A stretch of 64,000 nucleotides of DNA, from contig NZ_CP088262.1 of the NCBI RefSeq assembly GCF_021117365.1, forward strand, positions 3,102,501-3,166,500, in the 5' to 3' direction. Origin of the DNA: Nocardioides sp. cx-173 (GTDB taxonomy: Bacteria; Actinomycetota; Actinomycetes; Propionibacteriales; Nocardioidaceae). The notes beneath the pieces are model-generated. The model made no database searches. It was not told the origin of the DNA and worked only from the letters and a program-made list of their open reading frames with translations. The position numbers were made by a program, and so were the translations under genes. Each line of letters opens with the position of its first letter. Within the stretch, counting starts at the first letter, position 1. Positions 32,715-42,642 of the stretch are shown here, one piece after another.

Positions 32715-33827
32715 ATGGAGATCACCGGCGCCGTGCTGGAGGAGATCGGTCGCGCCCGGCCCTTCGCGGGCTCCCGCCCGATCACGGTCGAGACAATCGA
32801 GCTGGACGCACCCGGCCCCGGCGAGGTGCTGGTCGCGATCGAGTGCGCCGGCCTGTGCCACTCCGACCTCTCCGTCGTCGACGGCAACCGGGTCCGGCCG
32901 GTGCCCATGCTGCTGGGCCACGAGGCCGCCGGCACCGTCGCCGAGCTCGGGCCCGGGGTCGCCGGGCTGTCCCTGGGCGACCGGGTCGTCACGACCTTCC
33001 TGCCGCGGTGCGGGGCCTGCGAGGCGTGCGCCGGCGACGGGACCCGTCCCTGCGTCCCGGGGTCGGCGGCCAACGGAGCGGGGACCCTGCTCTCGGGTGC
33101 TCGGCGCCTGCACCGCGCCGGCGGCGACGTACACCACCACCTCGGCGTCTCGGCGTTCGCCACCCACGCCGTCATCGACGCCCGCTCCCTGGTGCGGGTC
33201 GACCAGGATGTGCCGCCCGAGGTCGCCGCCGTCATGGGCTGCGCGGTGCTCACCGGGGGCGGGGCCGTGGTCAACGTCGGCCGACCGGTCCCCGGGGACA
33301 CCGTCGTGGTCGTCGGGCTCGGCGGCGTCGGCATGGCCGCCGTCCTCACCGCCCTGGCCCACGAGGACGTCACCGTCGTCGCCGTCGACCCGGTCGCCGA
33401 CAAGCTGCGCACCGCCCTCGAGCTCGGCGCCCACCGGGCGCTCAGCGCCGACGACGCCGTCGCCGCCGGGGTGAAGGCGCGCGTGGTCGTCGAGGCCGCC
33501 GGCAACGTCCACGCGCTGCGGACCGCCCTGGAGCTGACCGGTCCGGGTGGCACCACGATCACGGTCGGGCTGCCCTCGCCGGACGCCCGCATCGAGCTGT
33601 CCCCCACCGCGCTGGTGGCCGAGGGCCGCTCGCTGGTCGGCAGCTACCTCGGCTCGGCGGTCCCCGGTCGCGACATCCCGCGGTTCGTCGAGCTGTGGCG
33701 CGCCGGCCGGCTGCCCGTCGAGCGGCTCGTCTCCAGCCGGCTCCCCCTCGCCGACATCAACGCCGGCATGGACCGGCTCGCCGAGGGCACGACCCTGAGG
33801 CAGATCATCACCATGTCGGGCGTCTGA
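32715..33827 (+). CDS. Zinc-dependent alcohol dehydrogenase (MDR family)
   Basis: A 370-residue class III-like medium-chain alcohol dehydrogenase. Catalytic zinc ligands are the Cys in CAGLCHSDL and the His in GHEAAG, with the Cys in VMGCAVLTGGGAV. The structural zinc lobe is CGACEACAGDGTRPC, four cysteines. The Rossmann motif VVVVGLGGVGMAAV lies near 195. The ATG at 32715 has a good GGAGGAG upstream. It oxidises alcohols with NAD+ and could act on the alcohol that feeds the preceding acyl-CoA genes. That link is positional only. Confidence 0.93.
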   Translation: MEITGAVLEEIGRARPFAGSRPITVETIELDAPGPGEVLVAIECAGLCHSDLSVVDGNRVRPVPMLLGHEAAGTVAELGPGVAGLSLGDRVVTTFLPRCGACEACAGDGTRPCVPGSAANGAGTLLSGARRLHRAGGDVHHHLGVSAFATHAVIDARSLVRVDQDVPPEVAAVMGCAVLTGGGAVVNVGRPVPGDTVVVVGLGGVGMAAVLTALAHEDVTVVAVDPVADKLRTALELGAHRALSADDAVAAGVKARVVVEAAGNVHALRTALELTGPGGTTITVGLPSPDARIELSPTALVAEGRSLVGSYLGSAVPGRDIPRFVELWRAGRLPVERLVSSRLPLADINAGMDRLAEGTTLRQIITMSGV

Positions 33828-33890
33828 CGATCCGCCCACATCCGGGGCGCGGGACTCCTAGACTGCGGGTCCGCACAACGGAGGGTGGAC

Positions 33891-34520
33891 ATGACGGTCG
33901 AGGCGCAGCAGGACAGGAGCCTTCCGGCCCGTGCCCACTACGGCACCGAGCGGATGAACGCGCTCAGCGACGGGGTCTTCGCCATCGTGCTGACGCTGCT
34001 CGTGCTCGAGCTCAAGCTGCCCGAGAGGGACGAGTCCATCGTCGCGCTGCTGGCCGACGACTGGCACGTCTTCCTGGCGTGGCTGATCAGCTTCCTCGCC
34101 ATCGCGCGGTTCTGGCTGGTGCACCACTCGATCACCGCAGACCTCCGGCAGTGCCACAACGGGACGCTGGCCCTCAACTTCTCGGTGCTGGGCGCAGTGA
34201 CCCTGGTGCCCTTCTCCGCCGACATCATCGGCACCGAGCGCGTCGCCGAACCGTGGTCCACGGTGGTCTTCGCCGTCAACATCGGGGTGCTGTCCGTCGC
34301 CGTCGGCCTGCTGGCGCGCCACGCGGCCCGGGAGGCCCAGCTGCTCCACCCCGACCACGCCGCCGAGCTGCTGGCGCGCAGCCGGACCCACCACCTGTAC
34401 CTGCTGCCGGCGGTCACGCTGGTCGCCACGGTGCTGGCGTTCGTCGAGCCCTACGCCTCGGTCGGGCTGCTGCTGGCGGAGTTCGTGGCGTTCGGCTGGC
34501 TCGGCGGCCGCCGCCGCTGA
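33891..34520 (+). CDS. TMEM175/DUF1211 family membrane protein (potassium channel type)
   Basis: A 209-residue membrane protein with about six hydrophobic segments. The first carries the family signature ERMNALSDGVFAIVLTLLVL at 21-40, matching the (R/K)xxAFSDGVFAI motif of TMEM175 potassium channels, where conserved hydrophobic residues line the pore. The ATG at 33891 follows GGAGGG. It stands alone on the plus strand between the alcohol dehydrogenase and a convergent MBL gene, and no functional link with the catabolic genes is evident. Confidence 0.88.
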   Translation: MTVEAQQDRSLPARAHYGTERMNALSDGVFAIVLTLLVLELKLPERDESIVALLADDWHVFLAWLISFLAIARFWLVHHSITADLRQCHNGTLALNFSVLGAVTLVPFSADIIGTERVAEPWSTVVFAVNIGVLSVAVGLLARHAAREAQLLHPDHAAELLARSRTHHLYLLPAVTLVATVLAFVEPYASVGLLLAEFVAFGWLGGRRR

Positions 34521-34533
34521 CGTCGTACGGCGC

Positions 34534-35316
34534 TCAGGCGCCGGCCAGCGACTTCTCGAACTCCGCCTGGTTGGGCATGGGGACCGGCTCCATGTCCCCG
34601 ATCCGGGCGATCCAGTCGCAGACCTGCAACGGGTCGTGGCGGAACGTCGGCCCGTGGCCGGTGACGATCAGTGCCGGGTCGACGGCGCGGATGCGCGCGG
34701 CCTGCTCCTCGATCAGCGCCGTGGGGATGTGGTGGAACCAGATGTGGTTGGCGCGGTTCATCCAGTAGAAGCCCTCCTCCATGTCGGCCGCGGACATGTC
34801 GTCGGCGAACGGCACGTTGTCGGTGAGCACGGTGCCGAAACAGTCGGCGGAGAAGTAGACGTCGGTCTTGGGGTCGTAGAAGCCGCGGGTGGCCGAGGAG
34901 TCGTAGAGCGGCGGCCGGATCGCCTCGATCACGCGGTCGCCGATGTCGAGGCTCTCGCCGTCGTTGAGCAGGTTGACCCGGTCGAGCGGGACCTCGAACT
35001 CCTCGGCCAGCTTGCCCAGGCCGAGGAAGTTGGTGATCAGCCTGGCGTTGGGGCAGCGCTCCATCACCTGCATGACCGAGCCGGTGTGGTCGCGGTCCTC
35101 GTGGCTGATGAACAGCCACTTCACGTCCTCCGGCTCGACGATCTCGAAGACCCGCTCGAGGTAGGACTCCCGGTGCACGGTGGCCAGCGTGTCGACGAGC
35201 ATCGGCTGCTCGCCCCGCACCACCATCGCGTTGACCGGCAGCAGCCCGATCCCGGGGACCGGCACCGCGTCGGGGATCACGAAGGTCTCGTCGGCCACCT
35301 GGTAGGGATCCTGCAT
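34534..35316 (-). CDS. MBL-fold hydrolase, flavodiiron-like metal site
   Basis: A 260-residue metallo-beta-lactamase-fold protein. FISHEDRDHTG near 69-79 gives the HxExDH ligand pattern of flavodiiron proteins rather than HxHxDH. SADCFGTVL near 157 supplies the bridging Asp, and VTGHGPTF near 220 the last His. The place where flavodiiron proteins have another His (LHWPD) reads LYDSSATRG, so one ligand appears changed. There is no flavodoxin domain. It could be an oxygen- or NO-related oxidoreductase or a hydrolase. It is divergent from the TIM-barrel gene at 35412. Confidence 0.82.
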   Translation of the reverse strand: MQDPYQVADETFVIPDAVPVPGIGLLPVNAMVVRGEQPMLVDTLATVHRESYLERVFEIVEPEDVKWLFISHEDRDHTGSVMQVMERCPNARLITNFLGLGKLAEEFEVPLDRVNLLNDGESLDIGDRVIEAIRPPLYDSSATRGFYDPKTDVYFSADCFGTVLTDNVPFADDMSAADMEEGFYWMNRANHIWFHHIPTALIEEQAARIRAVDPALIVTGHGPTFRHDPLQVCDWIARIGDMEPVPMPNQAEFEKSLAGA

Positions 35317-35411
35317 CGCCTGCTCCTGGGTTGATCGGTGGCATTCAGGACACCCGGCGGGCCTGCCGGCCCTACCCTACGAACACCCATCACTCCCCCG
35401 GAGGGAAACGC

Positions 35412-36266
35412 ATGAAGTTCGGCATCGGCATGTACATCTGGACGACCGACGTCGCCCCCGAGCACTACCCGATCTTCACGACCCTCGCCGAGCTGGGGTA
35501 CGACGGCGCCGAGATCCCGGTCGGCTCGGGGCTCGCCGCCGACAACCAGAAGATCCGGCACGCGCTGGACGACGCCGGGCTGGGGTGCACGACGATCCTC
35601 AACCTCGCCGCCGAGCAGAACCCGGTCAGCCCCGACGCCGCGGTGCGCCGACGCGGCCTCGACGAGATCCGGTTCGGAATCGACGCCGCCCACACCCTGG
35701 GGAGCACCGTGCTCAGCGGTCCGTTCCAGACGGCGTACGCCGTCTTCTCCGGCGCCGGCCCGACCGAGCAGGAGCTGACCTGGTCCGCCGAGGTCATGCG
35801 GTCCGCGGCCGAGCACGCCGCCGAGGCCGGCGTGGTGCTCGCGGTCGAGTTCCTCAACCGGCACGAGGGCTACCTGCTCAACACCATGGCGCAGTCAGCG
35901 TCGCTGACCGCGCGCGTGGACCACCCGTCGTTCGGCGTCCTCTACGACACCCACCACGCCCACGCCGAGGAGGACGACGTGGTCGCCGCCATCACCACGC
36001 ACGGTGCGGCGATCAAGCATGTGCAGGCCAGCGAGAACAACCGCGGCGTGCTCGGCGCCGGTCAGGTCCACTGGGCAGCGACGGCCCGCGCGCTGCAGGA
36101 GATCGGCTACGACGGCTGGGTCGCCGCCGAGGCCTTCGCGGCCGACGTCCCCGGCCTGTCGACCAAGGCGCACGTGTGGCGCGACACCTTCGGGTCCAAG
36201 GATCGGTTCGCGGCCAACGCGATCGGCTTCATGCGCGACACCTTCGCCAGCGAGGCCGCCCGATGA
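35412..36266 (+). CDS. Sugar isomerase/epimerase-like TIM-barrel protein
   Basis: A 284-residue protein of the xylose-isomerase-like/ketose 3-epimerase family. Metal ligands in order are Glu in VEFLNRHEGY (about 143), Asp in LYDTHHAH (about 177), His in IKHVQASENNRG (about 204) and Glu in VAAEAF (about 240), as in D-tagatose/D-psicose 3-epimerases. A GGAGGG lies ahead of the ATG at 35412. Its stop overlaps the acetolactate decarboxylase start. It epimerises or isomerises a ketose or a keto-sugar. With the IolE-like gene nearby it suggests inositol or keto-sugar metabolism. Confidence 0.88.
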   Translation: MKFGIGMYIWTTDVAPEHYPIFTTLAELGYDGAEIPVGSGLAADNQKIRHALDDAGLGCTTILNLAAEQNPVSPDAAVRRRGLDEIRFGIDAAHTLGSTVLSGPFQTAYAVFSGAGPTEQELTWSAEVMRSAAEHAAEAGVVLAVEFLNRHEGYLLNTMAQSASLTARVDHPSFGVLYDTHHAHAEEDDVVAAITTHGAAIKHVQASENNRGVLGAGQVHWAATARALQEIGYDGWVAAEAFAADVPGLSTKAHVWRDTFGSKDRFAANAIGFMRDTFASEAAR

Positions 36267-36931
36267 GCATCCTGTGGCAGAACGCCCCCGCCGTGTCCCT
36301 GCAGAACGGCTGCTTCGACGGACTGACCAGCGTCGCCGACGCCAAGGCGCACGGCAACCTGGGGGTCGGCGCGTTCGACCACCTCGACGGCGAGATGGTG
36401 ATGGTCGACGGCGTCGTCTACCGCATGCACGCCGACTCGAGTGCCCAGGTCGCCGACGACGCCGACACGCTGGCGTTCTGCATGGTGATCCCGTTCGAGC
36501 CCGAGCTCAGCCGCGAGCTGCCGGACTCCACGACGACCGGCGACATCGGCGCCCTCGTCGCCGAGATCGCCGGCACCAGCAACCTGTTCGTCGCGTTCCG
36601 CCTGCACGGCACCTTCGGTCACCTGCACACGCGCTCCATCCCGCGCCAGGACCCGCCGTACCCCCGACTGGAGGAGGTGGAGCACACCCAGCCGGAGTAC
36701 CACTACACCGACGTGTCCGGCCTGATGGTGGGCTTCTCGGCGCCGTCGTACGCCGGCAAGATCGCGCCGGGCGGCTTCCACCTGCACGTCGTCGACGACG
36801 CACGCACCATCGGTGGGCACGTCATCGACTTCCAGCAGGGCCGCGACCTGCGCATCGAGATCCAGCGGATCACGCGGCACGAGGTGGACTACCCCGTGAC
36901 CGCCGACTTCACGACGCGCGAGCTGACCTGA
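36263..36931 (+). CDS. budA: Alpha-acetolactate decarboxylase
   Basis: A 222-residue protein matching acetolactate decarboxylase, which converts acetolactate to acetoin. The N-terminal block GNLGVGAFDHLDGEMVMVDG (31-50) and the zinc-binding region GGFHLHVVDDARTIGGHVID (three His) near 173-193 are diagnostic, and RLHGTFGHLHTRS lies near 114. No signal peptide is present, so it is cytoplasmic. It is coupled to the epimerase gene by an ATGA overlap. No acetolactate synthase or butanediol dehydrogenase gene is nearby, so it may instead decarboxylate another alpha-hydroxy-beta-keto acid from sugar breakdown. Confidence 0.88.
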   Translation: MSILWQNAPAVSLQNGCFDGLTSVADAKAHGNLGVGAFDHLDGEMVMVDGVVYRMHADSSAQVADDADTLAFCMVIPFEPELSRELPDSTTTGDIGALVAEIAGTSNLFVAFRLHGTFGHLHTRSIPRQDPPYPRLEEVEHTQPEYHYTDVSGLMVGFSAPSYAGKIAPGGFHLHVVDDARTIGGHVIDFQQGRDLRIEIQRITRHEVDYPVTADFTTRELT

Positions 36932-36934
36932 GGA

Positions 36935-37252
36935 TCAGACGTCGGCGAGGGTCATCGTGTCGAACTCCTCGTAGCGCGTCATCACGAAGGTGTCCATGTC
37001 GATGAGGTCCAGGAACGGCGAGGTGTCGGGGTTGCCCACGAACTTGTCCATCGAGGACTGGGCGTCCGCGGCGCTCTCCCAGTGGAGCACCACGACGATC
37101 TGACCGTCGGCGTTGGCCGAGGTGCTGCGGTTCTTGAACCCGTGGAGGTGGCCCAGGAAGGCGTGCTCCATCTTGGCGTTCTCGGCCTTGAAGGTGTCGA
37201 GGTCGACACCCTCCTTGAGACGCATGGTCACGATCTCTACGGTGTCAGCCAT
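36935..37252 (-). CDS. Antibiotic-biosynthesis-monooxygenase-like dimeric alpha/beta barrel protein
   Basis: A 105-residue protein with the ferredoxin-like fold pattern of small dimeric alpha/beta barrels: VEIVTMRLKEGVD, then IVVVLHWESAADAQSSMDKF and MTRYEEFDTM. Family members act as monooxygenases, lyases or isomerases of small aromatic or polyketide-like compounds, or are uncharacterised. A GAGGAG stretch precedes the ATG at 37252. It is convergent with the acetolactate decarboxylase gene (3-base gap) and divergent from the IolE-like gene. The function is not determined. Confidence 0.75.
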   Translation of the reverse strand: MADTVEIVTMRLKEGVDLDTFKAENAKMEHAFLGHLHGFKNRSTSANADGQIVVVLHWESAADAQSSMDKFVGNPDTSPFLDLIDMDTFVMTRYEEFDTMTLADV

Positions 37253-37419
37253 GTCGGCTCCTCGGCAGGGGGTGGGGTGGGCCTCGGAGGCTACGCGCAC
37301 TTCTCCCATGCTGCGGGGGAAACCGGCGAAGCCGCCACGCAGCGGTCCCGCGGGTCCTACGCTCGGGCTCCGACCAGCCGGAGGACGCCCCCTGGCATGC
37401 ACTCCCCGAAGGGACCCCC

Positions 37420-38325
37420 ATGTTCGCCGCAGGAACCGTCCGCATCGCCGCCGTGCCCAACGCCTGGATCAACGACGACCTGCCGGAGCTGGGTGCGGGC
37501 ACGTCGTTCGAGCAGATCGTCAGCGAGATGGCCCTCGCCGGGTACGCCGGCACCGAGCTGGGCAGCACCTACCCGACCGACGCGGCGACCCTCAAGGCGG
37601 CGCTGGACGTCCGTGGCCTGGTGCCGTCGGGCGGCTGGGTGTCGACCTGGTTCGCGTCCCAGGGCGGCGCCTACGAGCAGACGCTGCAGACCTTCCGCGA
37701 CCAGATCCCGTTCTTCACCGCGATCGGCCTGCAGGACGTGTACGTCGCCGAGGTCACCGGCGCGGTGCACCAGCAGCCGGTGCCGGCGCTGGCCAACCGG
37801 CCGGTCTTCGACGACGAGCAGTGGGACGCGATGGTGCGCGGGCTCGGCGAGATGGGCCGCATCGCGAGCGACCACGGGCTGCGGATCAACTACCACCACC
37901 ACACCGGGACCGGCGTGCAGTCCTCCGAGGACATCGACCGGCTCATGGCCGACACCGTCGCCGGTGAGACCTGGCTGCTGCTGGACACCGCGCACCTGAT
38001 GGTCGGTGGAGGCGACCCGATGGCGGTCCTCACCAAGCACGAGGGCCGGATCGGGCACGTCCACCTCAAGAACCTCCGCCAGCCGGTGCTCGACCGGATG
38101 CACCAGGAGTCGCTGAGCTTCTGGGACGCGCTGCGGCAGGGCATCTTCACGGTCCCCGGCGACGACGAGGGCTGCATCGACTTCGCGCCACTGCTGCGCA
38201 AGCTCGCCGACGACGGCTGGGCCGGCTGGCTGGTCGTCGAGGCCGAGCAGGACCCGGCCCTCGCCCATCCGCTGGAGGCGTTCCGCACCGCCCGGCGCCA
38301 CATCGCCGACCTGACCGGACTGTAG
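37420..38325 (+). CDS. iolE: Myo-inosose-2 dehydratase-like protein (IolE family)
   Basis: A 301-residue TIM-barrel protein that follows IolE closely: VRIAAVPNAWINDDLPELG (7-25), MALAGYAGTELGSTYPTD and YHHHTGTGVQSSEDIDRLM (about 158-176). LLLDTAHLMVGGGDP supplies the Asp ligand, HVHLKNLR the His, and VVEAEQDP the Glu. IolE dehydrates scyllo-inosose in inositol catabolism. The other iol genes are absent from the window, so it may act on a related 2-keto-cyclitol or keto-sugar. It is followed two bases later by the GH63-like gene. Confidence 0.87.
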   Translation: MFAAGTVRIAAVPNAWINDDLPELGAGTSFEQIVSEMALAGYAGTELGSTYPTDAATLKAALDVRGLVPSGGWVSTWFASQGGAYEQTLQTFRDQIPFFTAIGLQDVYVAEVTGAVHQQPVPALANRPVFDDEQWDAMVRGLGEMGRIASDHGLRINYHHHTGTGVQSSEDIDRLMADTVAGETWLLLDTAHLMVGGGDPMAVLTKHEGRIGHVHLKNLRQPVLDRMHQESLSFWDALRQGIFTVPGDDEGCIDFAPLLRKLADDGWAGWLVVEAEQDPALAHPLEAFRTARRHIADLTGL

Positions 38326-38327
38326 AG

Positions 38328-41018
38328 ATGGCCACCGCCGAGGACGAGCGCCTGCGCGCCGCCAACATCGACGGGGTCCCCTGGCGCCAGTGGGGCCCCT
38401 ACCTCTCCGACCGGCAGTGGGGCACGGTCCGCGAGGACACCTCCCCCGGCGGCGACGCCTGGAACTCCTTCCCCCACGACCACGCGCGGTCCCGGGCCTA
38501 CGGCTGGGGCGAGGACGGCCTGCTCGGCATCAGCGACGACGCCCAGCGCCTGTGCTTCGCGATCGCCGTGTGGAACGAGGCCGACCCGATCGTCAAGGAG
38601 CGGCTCTTCGGCCTCACCAACGGCGAGGGCAACCACGGCGAGGACGTCAAGGAGTACTACTTCCACCAGGACTCGACCCCGACCCACTCCTACATGCGGG
38701 GGCTCTACAAGTACCCCCAGGCCGCCTACCCCTACGAGGACCTGCTGCGCACGAACGCCGCGCGCGGCAAGGGCGAGGCCGAGTACGAGCTCGTCGACAC
38801 CGGCGTCTTCGACGACCAGCGCTACTTCGACGTCGAGATGGTCTACGCCAAGGCCGGTCCCGACGACCTGCTGATCCGCGTCACCGCCACCAACCGCGGC
38901 CCCGACACCGCGGCCCTCCACCTGCTGCCGACCCTGTGGCTGCGCAACACCTGGTGGCACGAGCGCGACCGCGACGACCCGCGCCCTCGGCTGAGCGCCG
39001 ACGCGGAGGCCAAGCGGATCACCGTCGACTGCCCGGGGCTGGAGCCCTACACGCTCGCGTGGGAGGACGAGGCCGACGTCCTGGTCACCGAGAACGAGAC
39101 CAACTGGGCGCGCATCAGCGGCGGCAGCAACCCCACGCCGTACGTCAAGGACGGCATCAACGACGCGGTCGTCGAGGGCCGCGCCGACGCGGTCAACCCC
39201 GAGCTGAGCGGCACCAAGGCCGCCGTACGCCGGCGCGTCGAGCTCGCTCCCGGCGAGTCGGTCACGATGCGGCTGCGGCTCGCGGCCTCGATGCCGCGCT
39301 CCCCCTTCGACGCCAAGTCCGACAAGGTCGTGGCCCAGCGTCGTGCCGAGGCCGACGACTTCTACGCCAACATCACCCCGCCCTCGGTCTCGGCCGACTC
39401 GGCGCTGGTGATGCGCCAGGCGCTGGCCGGGATGCTGTGGTCCAAGCAGTTCTACTGCTACGACCTCGACCGGTGGCTGAGCGAGCGCGACGTGCACCCG
39501 CTACGCAGCGATACCAGCCTCGACCACCGCAACGCCCGCTGGTTCCACATGGTGGCCGGCGACATCATCTCGATGCCGGACTGCTGGGAGTATCCCTGGT
39601 TCGCCGCCTGGGACCTCGCGTTCCACACGATGACGCTCGCCATGGTCGACACCGCGTTCGCCCGCGACCAGATCCGCCTGCTCCTGGGTGAGCGCTACCT
39701 GCACCCGTCCGGGCAGATCCCGGCGTACGAGTGGAACTTCTCCGACGTCAACCCGCCGGTGCACGCGCTGGCGACGCTGTTCAGCCACGTCGAGGACGCC
39801 GACATCAGCGGCGAGCAGGACCACGCCTTCCTCAGCGACGTCTTCGGCAAGCTCGTCCTCAACTTCACGTGGTGGGTCAACCGCAAGGACGCCGTCGGCG
39901 CCAACGCGTTCGAGGGCGGGTTCCTCGGGCTCGACAACATCGCGGTCTTCGACCGCAGCGCCGCCCAGCTGCCCACCGGCGGCCGCCTCGAGCAGGCCGA
40001 CGGCACGGCCTGGATGGCGCTCTACTGCCAGACCATGCTGGAGCTCTCGCTCGAGCTCGCCGCCACCGACCCTCAGTACGACGGCATGGCGCTCAAGTTC
40101 GTCGAGCACTTCCTCTACATCGCCGCCGCCATGGAGCGCGGCGACGGCATGTGGGACGACGAGGACGGCTTCTTCTACGACCAGCTGCGCCTGCCCGACG
40201 GCTCCTCCGAGCGGCTGCGGGTGCGCTCGATGGTGGGGCTGATCCCGCTGTGCGCGGTCACCGTCGTGCCGGCCGCGGCCTTCGCCGGGCTGAGCGACCG
40301 CCTCGCCGAGTTCATGGACCGCCACCCCGACCTGCTCGGCCAGCTGGCCGACCCGATGGTCCCCGGCGTCCAGGACCGGCGACTGCTCACCCTGCTCAAC
40401 GAGGAGCGGCTGCGCAGCGTCCTGGGCTACCTGCTCGACGAGGAGGAGTTCCTCAGCCCCTACGGCATCCGGGCCCTGTCGCGCCACCATCGCGACCACC
40501 CGTTCTCCATGGAGGTCGACGGCCAGGCGTTCGGGGTGGGCTACCTGCCGGGCGAGTCCGACAGCGGCATGTTCGGCGGCAACTCCAACTGGCGCGGTCC
40601 GGTGTGGATGCCGGTGAACTTCATGATCGTCCGCGCGCTGCTGCAGTACTACCTCTACTACGGCGACGAGTTCACCGTGGAGATGCCGACGGGCTCAGGG
40701 CAGCAGCACACGCTCTTCGAGGTGGCGCAGGAGATCTCCGAGCGCCTGGTGAGCATCTTCGTGACCGACGACGAGGGCCGGCGCGCGGTGTTCGGCGGGG
40801 TCGAGCTGTTCCAGACCGACGAGCACTGGCGCGACAACGTGCTGTTCTACGAGTACTTCCACGGCGACAACGGAGCCGGCATCGGCGCCTCGCACCAGAC
40901 CGGCTGGACCGGCCTGGTCGCGAAGCTGATCCAGCTCTTCGGCACCCTCGACCCGGCCGCGGTGCTGGCCGACGAGCGTCCGCACCCCTCGACCACGCTG
41001 TTCCGCCGAGACGCCTAG
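38328..41018 (+). CDS. GH63-like glucosidase (MGH1/mannosyl-oligosaccharide glucosidase-type)
   Basis: An 896-residue protein with the (alpha/alpha)6-barrel pattern of GH63 enzymes. [20 protein letters not shown] near 420 holds the predicted catalytic Asp (WD). [20 protein letters not shown] follows. The region [11 protein letters not shown] and [17 protein letters not shown] near 750 is typical of the C-terminal part. There is no signal peptide or membrane anchor, so it is cytoplasmic and would hydrolyse imported alpha-glucosides or storage compounds. Its TAG stop shares CTAG with the stop of the convergent GH13 gene. The substrate is unknown. Confidence 0.88.
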   Translation: MATAEDERLRAANIDGVPWRQWGPYLSDRQWGTVREDTSPGGDAWNSFPHDHARSRAYGWGEDGLLGISDDAQRLCFAIAVWNEADPIVKERLFGLTNGEGNHGEDVKEYYFHQDSTPTHSYMRGLYKYPQAAYPYEDLLRTNAARGKGEAEYELVDTGVFDDQRYFDVEMVYAKAGPDDLLIRVTATNRGPDTAALHLLPTLWLRNTWWHERDRDDPRPRLSADAEAKRITVDCPGLEPYTLAWEDEADVLVTENETNWARISGGSNPTPYVKDGINDAVVEGRADAVNPELSGTKAAVRRRVELAPGESVTMRLRLAASMPRSPFDAKSDKVVAQRRAEADDFYANITPPSVSADSALVMRQALAGMLWSKQFYCYDLDRWLSERDVHPLRSDTSLDHRNARWFHMVAGDIISMPDCWEYPWFAAWDLAFHTMTLAMVDTAFARDQIRLLLGERYLHPSGQIPAYEWNFSDVNPPVHALATLFSHVEDADISGEQDHAFLSDVFGKLVLNFTWWVNRKDAVGANAFEGGFLGLDNIAVFDRSAAQLPTGGRLEQADGTAWMALYCQTMLELSLELAATDPQYDGMALKFVEHFLYIAAAMERGDGMWDDEDGFFYDQLRLPDGSSERLRVRSMVGLIPLCAVTVVPAAAFAGLSDRLAEFMDRHPDLLGQLADPMVPGVQDRRLLTLLNEERLRSVLGYLLDEEEFLSPYGIRALSRHHRDHPFSMEVDGQAFGVGYLPGESDSGMFGGNSNWRGPVWMPVNFMIVRALLQYYLYYGDEFTVEMPTGSGQQHTLFEVAQEISERLVSIFVTDDEGRRAVFGGVELFQTDEHWRDNVLFYEYFHGDNGAGIGASHQTGWTGLVAKLIQLFGTLDPAAVLADERPHPSTTLFRRDA

Positions 41019-42517
41019 GACTCCACAGCAGAGATCTCGAAGACGTGGTGGCCGTGCGGGCCGAGGTCGAGGAACAGCCCCTCGGCCGCGGTCGCGGCGA
41101 CGTCGCGGACGTACGCGACGTCGTCGTGCATGCGGTCGACCAGACACACGCTCCCGCCCGCGGGCAGGACGGTGGCGACCGCGACGCGGCACTGGGCCTG
41201 GTGCTCGCTCAGGTTGACCGCCACCAGCCAGCGCAGCGGCGCATCGGCGGTCGGCGACCACCCCGCCACGACATACGAGTCGTGCGAGCCGTTGCCGTCC
41301 CAGGCCGGACCCACCTGGAGCAGCTGCCAGTGGCCCCTGCGCAGGACCGGGTCCGCCAGCACGCCGAGCAGCCGGTCGTAGAACTCCGCGAGGACCGGGT
41401 CCGGCCGCTCGTCTGGGCGCCGCCGCAGGTGCAGCGGCGCCTTGACCCGGCGGCCCTCGAGCTGACCCTCGTGGAAGAACCGCAGGCCGGTGCACAGGAA
41501 CGTGACCACCGCGGCCGCCTGGTGCACGGCGGGATCGGGGAAGGTCGCGGCCGCCCGGGGCTCGTCGTGGTTCTCGAGGAAGCGCGCCGAGCGCGCCTGG
41601 AAGTCCGCGTCGGCCGCGAGGTGCCCGCGGACCGCGGCCGCGTCACCGCTGCGCAGCCGGTCGTAGAGCCGCTTGTCGTAGGTGTAGTCGAAGCCGTGCT
41701 GCTGCAGCTGCCACTCCAGGTCCCAGTAGACCTCCGCCATGAGCAGGAAGCCGGGGTGCTGGGCGCGCACGGCGGCGATCGCCTCGGGCCAGAACGGCGA
41801 GTCGGCGGCGGGCGTGCCGTCGGCGGGGACCGACCGGTCGCCCCAGGTCTGGGCGAACACCTCCGGCTCGAGCAGCATCGCCATGTCGCAGCGGACGCCG
41901 TCGCAGCGCGCCGCCACCCGGGCCAGCTCGGCGGTCATCGCCGCCCGCAGGTCGAGGTGGCGGTAGTTGAGCTGGGCGGTGTCCGGCCAGCCGTCGAAGT
42001 AGGGGTCCCGCCCGTGCGCGACGACGTGGTCGCCCACGCGGAAGTAGTTCTGCGGCTCGGCCGACAGGTCGTCCTCGGTCCCACCCACGTAGCGCTGCGG
42101 GGCGTCGAGAAGCCACGGGTGGTCTAGCGCGGTGTGGTTGGGCACGAAGTCCAGCAGCAGCCTCAGCCCGCGCTCGGACAGCCGGGTCCGGAGCCGGGCG
42201 AGGGCTGCGTCGCCTCCGAAGTCGCGGTGCACGCCGTAGTCGACGATCGCGAACGGCGAGCCCGTGACGTCCTCGGGAGTGAAGTCGGGCAGGGCCTCGT
42301 GGTACTCCGCCTGCCAGTCGGGGTTCGCCGCCGACACGGCCCGTGCCGCGTCCCCGGTCTGCCACACGCCGAGCAACCAGACCCAGTCGAATCCTCGCGC
42401 CGCGATCTCGTCCAGGAAGGCGTCGGTGACGTCGTCGAGAGTGGCCGGACGCCCAAGCCCGCCTGCGATCTCGTGCAGCAACACCCGGGTGTTCACCTGG
42501 TAGAGCAGCGGGTTCAT
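41015..42517 (-). CDS. Alpha-amylase family (GH13) glycosidase
   Basis: A 500-residue GH13 protein with all four conserved regions: LLLDFVPNH (about 118), GVRCDMAM with the nucleophile Asp (about 208), LMAEVYWD with the acid/base Glu (about 248) and FLENHDE (about 320). The N-terminus (NPLLYQVNTRVLLHEIA) lacks a signal peptide, so it is intracellular. The C-terminal beta domain ends [11 protein letters not shown]. Being next to a GH63-like gene and an oxidoreductase set it likely processes alpha-glucosides, trehalose or sucrose-like compounds. Hydrolase versus transferase cannot be told. Confidence 0.92.
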   Translation of the reverse strand: MNPLLYQVNTRVLLHEIAGGLGRPATLDDVTDAFLDEIAARGFDWVWLLGVWQTGDAARAVSAANPDWQAEYHEALPDFTPEDVTGSPFAIVDYGVHRDFGGDAALARLRTRLSERGLRLLLDFVPNHTALDHPWLLDAPQRYVGGTEDDLSAEPQNYFRVGDHVVAHGRDPYFDGWPDTAQLNYRHLDLRAAMTAELARVAARCDGVRCDMAMLLEPEVFAQTWGDRSVPADGTPAADSPFWPEAIAAVRAQHPGFLLMAEVYWDLEWQLQQHGFDYTYDKRLYDRLRSGDAAAVRGHLAADADFQARSARFLENHDEPRAAATFPDPAVHQAAAVVTFLCTGLRFFHEGQLEGRRVKAPLHLRRRPDERPDPVLAEFYDRLLGVLADPVLRRGHWQLLQVGPAWDGNGSHDSYVVAGWSPTADAPLRWLVAVNLSEHQAQCRVAVATVLPAGGSVCLVDRMHDDVAYVRDVAATAAEGLFLDLGPHGHHVFEISAVES

Positions 42518-42642
42518 AGCAGTCTCCAGACACGGGGCTTCAGAGGTGCGAGCATGGCCACCGTAGGGCGTCGCGCTCACCCGCGAGTGCTTTTCGAGGT
42601 CGTTGCCGTCCAGCCTCACTGACCCTCCGGGAGAGTTCGACC

